Shown here in pieces: positions 24,367 to 35,600 of a stretch of 64,000 bases of DNA. Source of the stretch: Talpa occidentalis (taxonomy: Eukaryota; Chordata; Mammalia; Eulipotyphla; Talpidae); NCBI RefSeq assembly GCF_014898055.3, contig NW_023601433.1:69237683-69301682 (forward strand), written 5' to 3'. Position numbers and translations under genes: made by a program. Every line of letters begins with the position of its first letter. Position 1 is the first letter of the stretch. A model generated the notes under the pieces. It had not been told where the DNA came from, searched no databases, and worked only from the letters and a program-made list of their open reading frames with translations.

Positions 24367-25689
24367 ATATGCACCAATTTCTTAACTAACCTCCAGGTCC
24401 AGGGAAAAAGAAATAACTTCTTAAAAATTAAGAAATTTCACACAATGTGTGTAGAGTAAATAATAATTTGGCACTAAGGAAGTGGTATAAATAGTGGCAT
24501 CTGAAAAAGGTAAAAATTGAGACAATGTTACTGTTGCTAGAATAACACCTCCAGAGGGAAGGTTCATGGTGTCAGAAAAGAATTTTGCACATCTTATTTA
24601 GAGAATTTGCATTAATGTATGATTAATAAAATATAGAGGTCTGTGAAATAAAGAAATATGATAGACTTGGAAGACTCAGTATTAAAAAAAAAATCTTGTT
24701 CTTAGAAACTCCAAATAATCTTGGATATATCTAAGGGAAATCAGAATGTGATCAAGAATAATAGCCATTTAATTTGAGTATAAGGAAAAACAATAGTAAA
24801 AAATAAGAATAACAGTCTAATACTTAACAGATGATGCTACTCAAAGGTGCAGAAGAAAGAGCTAGCCTGGGAATGTTTCTCAGACAACTGATATTTTGAA
24901 TTGTGATATAAACAATGGGGAAAGTGTATTTCAGAAGATTTGGAATATTACAGAGAAGGACATTTTGTGGCAAGGAGGTAATGATTGAACAGACTAAATT
25001 CAAGGGGCTGCAAATTTACTTGCAAAATTGACTTTAACTTGACGTTAATCATACAGGATGCAGAAAAAGGGAAGAAGAATCCTAGATGGGTCTCATTCAT
25101 AACACATGGCTTTTGATTCATGTTTAATTGGGTGCCACCAATCTCTGAGTTAGCTTTCATATTAATTAGTGTTGTGGAAGAGCAAGCGAACAAATTTTGA
25201 GAACAGTGCTATATTAAGAGCGCTGCAAAAAAATTCAAAATAAGATTCTACTGGAAAACTTGCAAAGGAGTGCCTGGGAGTAGGTGGGAAAGTAAGGGGA
25301 GGCAGAAACCAAAAGTACAGCTAGCTGTGCAGTGGCAGGACAGGAGACACCTGGAAAGTGATAATCAGCAAAACCTGCAGAAAATTGCCACCAAATGAGA
25401 TGGAAATTTCAGTATTGAGAAGCCAAAAAAAGACTAGTGTGATTCAGTCCAGCACATTGATGCAGAACTCATATTGCAGACACCTAAATTGTCCTTCCTC
25501 TCTTTACTTATCAAGTTCACTTTGCCATTATTCATCCTCCTTCCTGCAGGTGCTTGTGTGTGTATGTGTGTCTGTATTTAATTCAATCAGGTGGTAATTC
25601 ATCAAGAACCTACACTCTGGGCCATCAGGCAGTATATAAAAAGTACAAAACAAAATACCTCCCAGTCAAGGTTGCATCTAATTAATGGA

Positions 25690-25890
25690 AAGAGTGCCAA
25701 CCTTTGGGTCCATTATAACTGAGTTTATATCTGCTAAGACACAACTGTGTGACTATAGGTGAGTCAGTTCATTTCTCTGAGGCTTTTTTTTTAACCTGAG
25801 AAATGTGACAGACAATACAGTTGTGGTGAGGTTTAGATGAAGAAATACATGTCTTCTAGAGCAGATACTGAATGCATGCTGAAACCCTTC
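25690..25890 (+). repeat. MIR SINE fragment
   Basis: Sense MIR pattern: CAACTGTGTGACTATAGGTG, TCATTTCTCTGAGGC, AACCTGAGAAATGTGA, GTTGTGGTGAGGTTTAGATG. Confidence 0.65.
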
Positions 25891-27449
25891 ATTAGTTGGG
25901 AGGTCAAGGTCAGCACCCATTAGAGCAGTATGAAACAAGGTAAACTGCAATGATTTAGAGCAGCATTTATAAAAGTATGTTCTGCAAGAATCCTGAATCC
26001 CCAGTCTCTTCATAGCTGTTAGGGGAATAAGGAGTAAGTCCTTACTTAGGGAAAATTCTTGGTTAAACAGAGATAAAAGAATTCCTACACTTTGGCACTG
26101 GTCAGATCTTTTAATATGCTAAATGGCATTGAGAATCTTAAGTGGAGATTTGGGAGTAGATGGGTGAGGAATGAAATATGTATGCAGTGTTTCCCAAGCC
26201 TGCTTGACTATTGTTTGGAGGGCTCTTTGTTTTGTGGGACACATTAGGAAATGGTGGTATGTACCTCAGAAGCTTGCTGGAATTCAGCAGTAGGACATCA
26301 GAATTTGGGTGGAGTCTCTTGGAATGACTAAGAGTTCCTAGAAACAGGAAACTCATCCTCATTATTATTGGTTTCCTCATAAATAAATACCCATGTCCAG
26401 GAAATTGCAAATCACGATTTGCATGAGTAGAATGTAGGCATGGAGGCATCAGGTGGAGGAGGGGAAACAGGAGAGACAACACAGATAAGAATGGAGGTGG
26501 CTCCTTCATGGGTCAACAGATGGGTCTGTCTAAGGGATTTGGAAGTGTCACTTGGTGAAGTAAGAAGTCAGTGGATTCAAGTAGAGGGAGCTCAGGTTGG
26601 GTTGCCTTTGAAAGTCAGGCAGAAATCTCAGTCTGGCAGCCATAAGGCGCCCTTGTGCCTTTGAGGAAAGAAGTGGAATAACAGTCAATTTTAAAGGTTA
26701 ACTTTTCTGAATTTCATGGGAAAACTATGTGAAAACTATGTGAAAAGCTTGGGGGTGCTGACCTGGAAGTCACTGCAGTGTCCGTATCTGTAGTGATAAG
26801 GTCTAACCAAGATAGTCGCTTCTAGAATGGAGTTCAGTCAGAACTGAGACACTTCCCACATTCAGTAGGGAATGACTTAGTGATTGATTGGAGAAGGATG
26901 AAGGTACTAAAGTCTATAGCAGGTGAGCAAAAGGGAAAAATACCCCAAAGGGCACAAGACCTAGATTCTTTTCCTTACCCTGCTCCTGCCTGTGCCAGGA
27001 CCTTGAGCAAGTCACTAAGCAGCCTGTATCTTCTGAGTAGACAGACCAGAGACCTGTGATGTGCCATCAGTCAGCATTAGGAGAAGAATAGCTAGAAAAG
27101 GACAGCAGCGTGTTAACTCTTGGACCTGCTGATGGTGGAATTGTGGGAAAAAGACCTGTTTGGAACTCAGTGGCTTTTACAACAGCATTCTGTGGTGTTT
27201 CCTTTTAAAATGCCCTCAGACTTTGGCGCCAACTTAGTTTTACATTCCCATCTCACTGTGTTTGTCTTATCAGGACTACCCTTTCTTTCTTCCATTCTCC
27301 TTCAAAATCTGAGCCTTAAAAGGTGTGCTACAAACTTTCCGAGGGCGTGAGGGTGAATTGTGTGGTTGTCAGGTGGAACTTTGAATCGAGGCTTTGATTT
27401 TGACAAAGTGTAGAGCCAGATGCAACTTACTACAGTAAGAAGCTGCATA

Positions 27450-27728
27450 AGCACCGGTTCGATCCCCGGCTGCTCCCCGGCCACCGGAGGAGGTTCCCAC
27501 ATGGCGCGCAGACCTCTCCTGCCGCCCGCTGCTCCCCTCAGCAGTGTACTTCGGTCCTTCTGCCTGCTCTGCTCCCCGCTCTGGCTCTGGTGAATTCTCT
27601 CGCCCTCCAGCGCTTCTGACTGTACCCAGTGCATGTATAAACAAAACAAACAAGCAAACAAATAAATAAATAAAAAACATGCCTCTATAAAAAAATTATT
27701 AAAAAAACTTCAAAAATTATAAAAAAAA
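27450..27728 (+). mobile_element. 5'-truncated tRNA-derived SINE, subfamily B, with perfect TSD
   Basis: TSD AAGAAGCTGCATA at 27437-27449 and 27729-27741. The body begins directly at AGCACCGGTTCGATCCCCGG, so the first 45-50 bases, including the box A region, are missing while box B remains. The tail has the extra phrase CATGCCTCTATAAAAAAA, shared only with the copy at 37161. Confidence 0.92.
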
Positions 27729-28013
27729 AAGAAGCTGCATATCCTGTCCTGCACCGAAGAAGTAGTTTCAGACTAAAGGAATGTGCATGGACTTTGCTTT
27801 ACAAAAACTTACTGAGATCACACCAGAGGCATCAACAGTTTTACTCAAGCAACATGGAGATGCTGAAGGGAGAGCAGGTGGGTGGGGGTGTGGTACCCCA
27901 GAGGGCGGTTGTGTGGCAGGAATGACTGCACTGCTGTTACTGAAGGCAAATCCATCTTTTGTTCTGCTACCCTCTTCCTTTGTTCCTTCTTTCTTTCCTT
28001 TTTGTTTTTATTT

Positions 28014-28278
28014 TTTATTAATATTTATTTATTTATGCATACAAGAACTGGGGTACAGGCCAGAGGGGAGGGTGGTGAGAGGATTCACCAGAGACAGTGG
28101 GGAACAGAACAGGCAGACTGACTGAAATATACTGCTGAGGGGAGCAGTGGGTGAGTCAGGAGAGGTCTGCTGTGCCATGTGGGTAGCTCCCTGGCCGGCT
28201 GGGATCAAACTCATGCTGCAGAGGCTACAGATGGCTTCACAGTGCTGTGCTTAACCTCTTGTGCTACCAGGGAGGCCC
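28014..28278 (-). mobile_element. tRNA-derived SINE, subfamily A, antisense
   Basis: Runs from TTTATTTATGCATACAAGAA to TTGTGCTACCAGGGAGGCCC. A TSD is uncertain because the site is T-rich on both sides. Confidence 0.88.
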
Positions 28279-28489
28279 ATTTTTTGTTATTAAACACTTC
28301 ATCAGAATCAGAACATTCTCCTGTAGGAAAGTTTGCTGATGCTAAAGATGAAAGAAGCTTTGCTATTCCAAGCCTAGCGCTCTCTTATCCCATCTCCGTG
28401 ACTCCTTCACTCACTGCTCCAGAAAGCATCTGTTTCACGTCCACTTAAGTACCAAGAAGTTTGGTTTCCTCCTATGCTTCTAGAGAGCA

Positions 28490-29510
28490 ATGTTGATTTT
28501 TTCCAAGTTTATAGGTTTTATTTTTTTTAAAGCAGAAGTTTGCATTTATTTATCTTTTCCATGTTAGTGTTTGCTATCTCATTTTCAGTGTTTATCTTAA
28601 TTGCCTTATTCTAGTTTTTGAAGATGTCCTGTATTATTTCTTAAAATGAGCATTAAGTTTATTTATTTTTAGTGCTTCTTGTTTAAGAATGAAGGCATTT
28701 AAGGGCACATTTTTCCTGATGTCAGTTTGGGCTGTGTCCTGCAGTTTTGTATGAAAAAGCTTCTGTTTCATTACTTTAGAAATAGTTGAAAATTTTCAAT
28801 TCTGATTTTCTCTTCGATTGAAAGGCCACCCAAAAATATTTTGTTTCCAACTAATTGAAATTATCTTTATTGGAGGTGATAAATCTGTAAAATTCCTACT
28901 CTTAAATTTGTTTAAGGATTTTTTTCAGATATTATTTTGTATAGTCAAATACATGGTGGATGCTTTAGATGGTCCACAAGTACTTATGAAAAATGATCTA
29001 TTTTAGATTTATTATATATAAGCATGCATGTGGCTTTGTTATTTGTAACCTTCATTTCTTCTCAGTTCTCATTTTTTTCTAATGCTGCTCAGTTGTCAGG
29101 AAAGTATAATGGACTCTTTTACTACAATCGTATTTTTATCTTGTTCTCTTTGCATTCCTAAGAATTTTTGTTTTGCAGATTTTTAGTTGCCTTGTTACAA
29201 ACAAATTTTTAATGATTGGCCAGTCTTCATAAATTATATCCTTTTACACTACCAAATGCTCTCTGTTTGTTGGCCTTTCTTAAAATTTTCACTTTTGCTT
29301 TGTAGTTGTTTGCATTTGTCTGGTGTGTCTTACCCTTTTACCTTCAACTTTTTTTTTTTATCCATCATGTGTGTTTATTATTAACTACGTGTAACTTGGT
29401 TTTGCTTTCTTAGCCCAATCTATTAGTTTTTGCCTTTCATGGAAGAATTCAGTCCATTGATTTTTAGTGTCATAACCAATAAACTTGATTATATTCCTTC
29501 ATCTTAATTT
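28490..29510 (-). mobile_element. Old LINE-1 internal fragment, antisense (probable)
   Basis: T-rich on the + strand with phrases of antisense L1 interior: CAGTTTGGGCTGTGTCCTGC, AAATATTTTGTTTCCAACTA, AATTCAGTCCATTGATTTTT. No intact frame. The subfamily cannot be set by eye. Confidence 0.5.
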
Positions 29511-29726
29511 GACAACAGAGTACAGATCATGCTCAGTAAGTGTAACAGGGCGGTCCCCAGGAAAGGGGGAGAATCAGATTTCAATTTTCAGATTTTCATA
29601 AACTGTATGTGAAAATGACAGTAGGTGCTGCAAATTAAAACGACTAGAAGACAGTTAGGAAAGGATTGGAACCTAGGCAAGAAATCAAGGAAGGGCTGAT
29701 ACATGTTGGCATTAAGTGCTTTGTAG

Positions 29727-30162
29727 TCTGTGTTCTCTAGAAAAACAACCAGTAGAGGAGAGAGAGATTTAGCTTAACAAATTGGCCCACCCAATTGCAG
29801 GGGCAAGTCAGAAATCTGTAGAATAGGCAACAGGCTGAAGATTCAGGTTAGAGTTGATGTTACAGCCTTGAGTCCAAAACCTGCAGGCTGGAAACTTGCA
29901 GCTACGGTTGTTCCAGCCACTGGAACAGAATTCCTTTTTCAGGAACTTTCAGTCTTTACTGTTCAGGGGTTTTCAAGGGATTGAATGAAACCCACCTACA
30001 CAAAGAAGGGTAATATACTTGGCTCAAAATAGGCTAATTTCAATGTTGTTCACCTCTGAAAAAAAAAATACCTTCACAGTGACATCAAACAGGTGTTTGA
30101 CAAAACAACTGGGCACCATAGCCTAGGCAGATTGACACACAAAATTGACCATCACCCTAGCG
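29727..30162 (+). repeat. Old dispersed repeat with recognisable ends
   Basis: Starts TGTGTTCTCTAGAAAAACAA, contains TGAATGAAACCCACCTACAC, and ends GATTGACACACAAAATTGAC then CATCACCC. This matches the order of a common mammalian medium-reiteration repeat whose exact name I cannot give. Confidence 0.5.
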
Positions 30163-30223
30163 CCATAGCAGTTGTTCAACAGATGTAAGTGGCTAATTTC
30201 TAAAACAATCAAAAACAGATCCA

Positions 30224-30491
30224 GGGCCTCCCTGGTGGCGCAAGAGGTTAAGCACTGCACCGTGAAGCTATCCGCAGCCCTTGCAGTGCAAGTTCCATCC
30301 CCAGCTAAGGAGCTAACCCATATGGCGAAGCAGACCTCTCCTGACTCACCCGCTGCTCCCCTCAGCAGAGTATTTCAGTCCATCTGCCTGTTCTGTTCCC
30401 CACTCTGTCTCTGGTGAATCCTCTCATCCCCCTCACCTCTGGCCTACAACCCAGCTCTTGTTTGCATAAATAAATAAATCTTTATAAAAAA
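30224..30491 (+). mobile_element. tRNA-derived SINE, subfamily A, full length
   Basis: Starts GGGCCTCCCTGGTGGCGCAA and ends CTCTTGTTTGCATAAATAAA then an A-rich tail. The flanks AAAAACAGATCCA and ACAAACAGAGCCA are a slightly decayed TSD. Its head is the best reference for the family in this window. Confidence 0.92.
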
Positions 30492-30558
30492 AAAAACAAA
30501 CAGAGCCAAAGTTTAAGGACTTATCAGTGGGGAAATACCACCGTTGGGTTCCATGGTT

Positions 30559-30900
30559 TTATAGAAAACCCATGTGCACTACTTCTTTTGGTGATACAGA
30601 GTGTTCTTGACTTACAAAATGTATACTTGCTTTTTCTCTTTCATGCTTTTCAGTTTTCCTTATACCAGAACTTTCAGTTGCAGGCTCTTTTTTGAGAGTC
30701 TGCTGTTTCATTATCTGCATGTAGTGGTCTGTTTGTTCTGGGGTTATGAGTTGTGATGCCATAGTCTTGCTTTGTATAGTTTTTACAGGCCTCTGTCCAG
30801 CCTGAGGCAAAATAAATGCCACTGCTCTTCTATTGCTGTGCTGATGGGATCTTTGGGTCTGGGCTACTGCAGCCCCGGAATCATTTGTTGACTTGGTATA
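30559..30900 (-). other. Protein-like open frame, unidentified (possible retrocopy piece)
   Basis: From about 30822 down to 30559 a frame stays open on the - strand and encodes a polar, Lys/Gln/Glu-rich peptide (it includes MASQLITPEQTDHYMQIMKQ). There is no ATG at its start, and a stop (TAA at 30559-30561) ends it. The composition looks more protein-like than the shadows nearby. I do not recognise the product. It could be chance, a decayed processed pseudogene, or an antisense exon. Confidence 0.2.
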
Positions 30901-31059
30901 TCTGGGAGGATCTGCAGAAGGTCTGTGTTAACCCTTTGCAATTCAGTATGTACCTTCAGGTTAGTCTACTAAATAAATCCTTTCAACAAGGACTTAGTCT
31001 AGTTAGGAATTATCCCCTATGGTGAACAGTTTTATTAAACGGGATTATAGTGCCTTGTG

Positions 31060-31190
31060 GTAAAGACGTTTGTTCTTAGTGTTTTGGATTCAAATCTTGG
31101 TTTTGCTTGCATTCAAATAAATGCATTCAATAAATTACCTAACCTCTCTGAGGCTCACATTCTCCATCTCTAAAATGGGGATATTAAGTT
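31060..31190 (+). repeat. MIR SINE fragment
   Basis: TTACCTAACCTCTCTGAGGC then CATCTCTAAAATGGGGATAT, the sense MIR core. The following SINE inserted into its 3' side. Confidence 0.7.
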
Positions 31191-31201
31191 TGGGTCATTT
31201 T

Positions 31202-31480
31202 TTTTTTTTAAAGATTTATTTTTATTTATTTATACAAGCACTGGGTACAGTCAGAAGCGCGGGAGGGTGAGAGAATTCACCAGAGCCAGAGCGGGGAGCA
31301 GAGCAGGCAGAAGGACTGAAGTACACTGTTGAGGGGAGCAGCGGGTGGCAGGAGAGGTCTGTGCGCCATGTGGGACCCTCCTCCAGTGGCCGAGGAGCAG
31401 CCAGGAATCAAACCTGCGCTGCAGAGGCTGTGGGCAGCTTCGCAACCCAGTGCTCAAACGCTGCGCCACCTGGGAGGCCC
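31202..31480 (-). mobile_element. tRNA-derived SINE, subfamily B, with perfect TSD
   Basis: The 16-bp TSD AAGTTTGGGTCATTTT lies at 31186-31201 and 31481-31496. The copy is full length with low divergence. Confidence 0.94.
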
Positions 31481-32180
31481 AAGTTTGGGTCATTTTAATT
31501 ATATAAGTACCGAGGGTTTTTTTTTTTCCCCCAACTCCAGGAACTATTCCTTTTCTTTTCTGCATGACAACTTCTAACTCATGATTTTTAAGAAACAAAA
31601 ATCAGGCCATAAATAATTAAACCCAGTGCATTTCACCTGTTATTTGTATCCTTATCTTTCTCATGGGCTTTCAGTAAGAAGCTTTTTAAATCTCTTATAA
31701 AATAGGTTGGTTGACAATCTCAAAGGGGAATCTTACTTGCTATCCCAGTCAATCATGGGTACCTCCAATTTTCCTGAATTTAGAAACAAAATAGTTCATC
31801 TACATGCATTTATTCAGGTCAACCTTGCTAAGTGAGGTGCTAAGTGGCTATCAGGCTGAACCCAGTGTTCTTAATACCAAATCCTGGTATTATTTGGGGG
31901 AAGCTGGGAAAGATCACTACTGGACGTGACACCTCTAAGCTAGTGTTGGCATTTTTGCCCAGCTGCACATATTCTGTCCTTTGCTGAGATTGTTGACCCA
32001 AGCTTTCCCCCTCTGGATAGTTCTAGATCCCCACATCATCATAATAATGATGTCATTGTTGGTGCCAAATCCTTCTGTGTTTCCCTCTGGCTGCCTGCTG
32101 GTGAATGGGTTGCTGGGGTTGCTTTCACCCATGACTCATTCCTGTGACTATTTCCATTTGTCTGACTTTCAAATTCTGTG

Positions 32181-32228
32181 TCTTTTCCAAGTTTGAATTC
32201 TATATCTTTTCCAAGTTTGAATTCTATA
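32181..32228 (+). repeat. Perfect 24-bp tandem duplication
   Basis: Two identical adjacent copies of a 24-mer beginning TCTTTTCCAAGTTTGAATTC. A degenerate third unit may precede them (TTTCAAATTCTGTG). Confidence 0.93.
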
Positions 32229-33379
32229 TAAGTGGAGATATTGTGATTTTCTAAATAACCCAAAGGGAAGATTTGGCATGATTTATAATCTGTCCCGACT
32301 GCTGACTCTACTTTCACATACTGCGTTTCCAATGGCATTTTGAGGAGTAACTGAAATTGAATAGTGCTTTTACCTGTCTTCAGATTTCACGGAATAAAGC
32401 CTAGATCTACTTCTATCTTGTTTTGTTTGTTGCCCACTGGGTAAAGCACAAGTGTGGGCTTCATCTGGATGTATTTTCCTCTCACAGAGGAAGTAATTGA
32501 ATCTCTGACAATAGTCCTTCCTTGGAGGGGCTTCCAATTTGGGCTGCTCTATTAAACCAGGATAGTTCCTGGTTCCCTTCTAAGGGAATGTCCCATCTGT
32601 TGACTGGGAAGGATGGCAATGCAGAACTCTCAGAATCATCAGAGGAAGGGATTCAAAGCATTTATTATGCCTCCTATGAATTTGCGAAGATGATGCTTTT
32701 AATTATGATTACAATCTCTGCAAATACCTTGAGGATACAGCAAAGTGTGGGAGCTATTATTTGCTCTCTGACCTTGAGGACAGATGCTACTGAGCTAGTT
32801 GCAGTTTGCAGCAGGAGCTGTGGCAAGTTAAAGCAGGCTGTCCTTGCAGTGTTGTGGATTCTGCTTGAGGCTGCCTTTCGGAGCTTCCCAGCTCCCTGCT
32901 CAGCCCCACAGAAGAAGTGACACTGTGTCATTTAACAGCCATTTGATAACATCATTATAAACTCTCAGGGATTTGGACCAAGTTCCATACAAACTTTTCT
33001 GGTGCCTCTGGGTCAGCAGTCTTGGATTTGCGAGTGTGAGGTGTCTCTGCAGTAATTCAGAGGTGAGAGGAAAGCATGCTGAGAACCAATGTCACCAAGA
33101 GGGTGTGGGCACAGATTTGGCAGAAATGTGTACAAAGCTTTATGTAAACATTAGGGATCCCATAAAATGTGGGATAGTGGAATGTGGTTGAATGAAAGAT
33201 TGAATATTTCAATATCCTTTGACCATCCCCCAAGCAAAACTGAGAACATCAATTTTGATATTATTCTGGTAATTTATGCAAACTAGGACAGACATACAAA
33301 AGAAATATGTTAGGAAAGAGTTAAAAAATATTCTCAACACCTTCCTCTCTACTGCTGCAGCCACAAAAAGCAAGAGAAG

Positions 33380-33403
33380 ACACACACACACACACACACA
33401 CAC
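33380..33403 (+). repeat. (AC)n microsatellite
   Basis: Twelve AC units. Confidence 0.93.
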
Positions 33404-33789
33404 CATACACATTCCTGCAAGGAACCTGTTTTGCAAGTTTTGCTGGTGAAAAGCAGTAAGGCAGTTGCTGGAGAGCAGAGTGGAAAAGCCTTAGAAGTAT
33501 CAATTGAAGGTTTTTCAAAACCTAAGTTTTTAACGTAACTTTATCCTGCAGAGAGAGGCACATGTGCCAATGTAGGTTTTTCTTTAACCGATTAAGTGCA
33601 TTGTTAGACAGGGAGGGGCAGATTAACGAATGCCTATAATTTTGATCATTGTTTTCTGCAAAACAGCTCATGCTTTGAAAATGAAGCCATCGCTCTTGGC
33701 TGAGTTTCTGCCAACAGCACAAATTATACTGTGCAGAGATCCAAAGCCCCTAAAAAGGTTTCATTAATGAACAATTTCAGACGATTGTT

Positions 33790-34132
33790 TAAGTCTTTGC
33801 CTGACAGGTAATGTTGGCATGTAGGCAGGTGGGGTTAGGGTTTCCATGGAGATTTATGATGTCATGCTTGAAAGAGCATGTCAAGACAGCCAATTTAACA
33901 AGTAGCTACTCAAAAAGTCCTATAGGCTAGAAGTAGGTTTTATGCAAATGACACGAGTTTCGCTGGGAAAAACTGCAAAAGAAAACAGTAGAGACATGGA
34001 GAGCGGTTTACCTGACAGCTCAGAAGGATGATCCTGGAGTCCATTACAAATGAAAACTTAGAGAAGAAATTAGATTTCCTACTTTAACTGCTGCCTCACC
34101 TGTGGAGTCCCTGGTACAGGTAAATGTGCGTT
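33790..34132 (+). promoter_or_regulatory. Candidate intronic alternative promoter/first exon
   Basis: A repeat-free block with GTTTCCATGGAGA (half an RFX X-box), TGATGTCATG (CRE/AP-1-like) and the octamer ATGCAAAT at about 33943. It is followed by a stretch without long T runs that ends CTGGTACAG before GTAAATG at 34123, a usable donor. It contains only short ORFs (one of 19 codons starts at 34030). An alternative untranslated first exon of KIAA1217 is possible. Nothing in the sequence proves transcription. Confidence 0.25.
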
Positions 34133-35244
34133 TTTCTTCCTTTGGGGTGTCAAAAATTATTTGGAAACACTGAGGTCTGTTTCTCTGCATTGTTCTCTTG
34201 GCAGGAGGAGCTGAATCAGTAAGCTCAACTTTCCCACACCGAATGTTCCTGCTTCAGGGCTGTTTTTCAGGGTTTTTTTTTATTGAATGAACTGAGATTT
34301 TTGAATAGAGCTGAAAAACAAGTGATGCATTATGCATTATGCTGATTATGCCTTGAGAATAAAGCTATAAAAATGCTGTAGATAGGGATTACCAGGGCTA
34401 TCTGAGAATTGAGATATTATATCTATATATACATATTTGTGGATTATTTCCAGATGTTGGTTGTCTTTTTTTTTTTTAACTCTTAGAACACACCTGAAAT
34501 TAGGACTATGTGTATTTCTGTATTTTCAAGTAGCAAAATGCCAAAAATAAATCCCATGGAGTATTACAGAAATAGGTTTATGAACCTTGCACTCTTTTTA
34601 AATGTGTGTCTACATACTTTTCGCACAAAGGCATTTTATAAGTCTAGGAAAATAGCCTGTTTGAGATAGCAGAGTTTTCTGGGCTTTCAGGAAGCAGGGC
34701 TTCTAAATTCTAAGAAGATAAAGGCTCCCCTGCTTGGGGGAATAGTTGATAAAGGTTTTAAAGCATGCTTTAGAAAGGAAACCTTCCTTTGGTGGGTTTT
34801 CTGTTTGCTTTAGTTATTGGTGCGATGAGTAAACAACCTTGGCCAGCGATATGGATGTGATAACAGTCACTAAAAGTAGCTGTAGAACTGCAAAGTTGAC
34901 TTAAAGGGGTTAGTTTGGGGACATCATGCCTCGATGTGAGTAGTTAAGTCTACTCCGCTAACCTTAAAAGCAGTAAGAAAACACATTTCACTTTACACTG
35001 TGTAAAGTTAAAGCAGAGTTAAGAATAATTCAAAGATACGATGAAATGATAATTGGGTTTTCAAAAGCAAAACTATTTAGGAACGAGTGGGCAAGCATTA
35101 AAATATTTTTTAACGTATCTAATGTGTGAGAATGAGAAACTCCAGAAATTTGCAGTCAGTTCATGGGAATTAGCACTGGCATTGATAGTCATATTAGCTT
35201 GTTGTGTTAACACAGTTTTGCTGAAATTATGTGACAAAGAACTG

Positions 35245-35430
35245 TGTCCCTAACATCAGATCACCTGAGTTTTGAGCCCGGGCTTCACCTCCTACTAACT
35301 TTTGGAAAGCAAATTCATGTCTTTAAGCGTCCATAAGCAGGAGTGACAGTAGCGGCATTATGAGGATTAAATGACTAAATATATATAGCACAGGCTCTCA
35401 GAATGCATGTCCCACGTGCTAGCCATTGTT
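35245..35430 (+). repeat. MIR SINE fragment
   Basis: GAGTTTTGAGCCCGGGCTTC, CACCTCCTACTAACTTTTGG, then TTATGAGGATTAAATGACTA, in MIR order. Confidence 0.7.
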
Positions 35431-35469
35431 TTTGTGTGCTGCATGTATAGTACTGAGCTTTTCATAAAG

Positions 35470-35600
35470 TCTTTTGATAAATGTCTTTTATTTCATCTTA
35501 TCATTGCAATAGCCCAGTAAGCTTAGCGGTCTTTTTATTTACACTTTAGAGATACTGAAATTGTGGTTCAGAGAGATACTGAAAATATACAACACTATAA
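35470..35600 (-). repeat. MIR fragment, antisense
   Basis: CATCTTATCATTGCAATAGC, TTTACACTTTAGAGATACTG and GTGGTTCAGAGAGATACTG follow the antisense MIR pattern. Confidence 0.5.

Noticed and set aside
32039..32338. - strand frame with a repeated FKLGKD peptide
   Set aside because: The peptide repeat is only the 24-bp tandem duplication read in phase. No ATG context or similarity.
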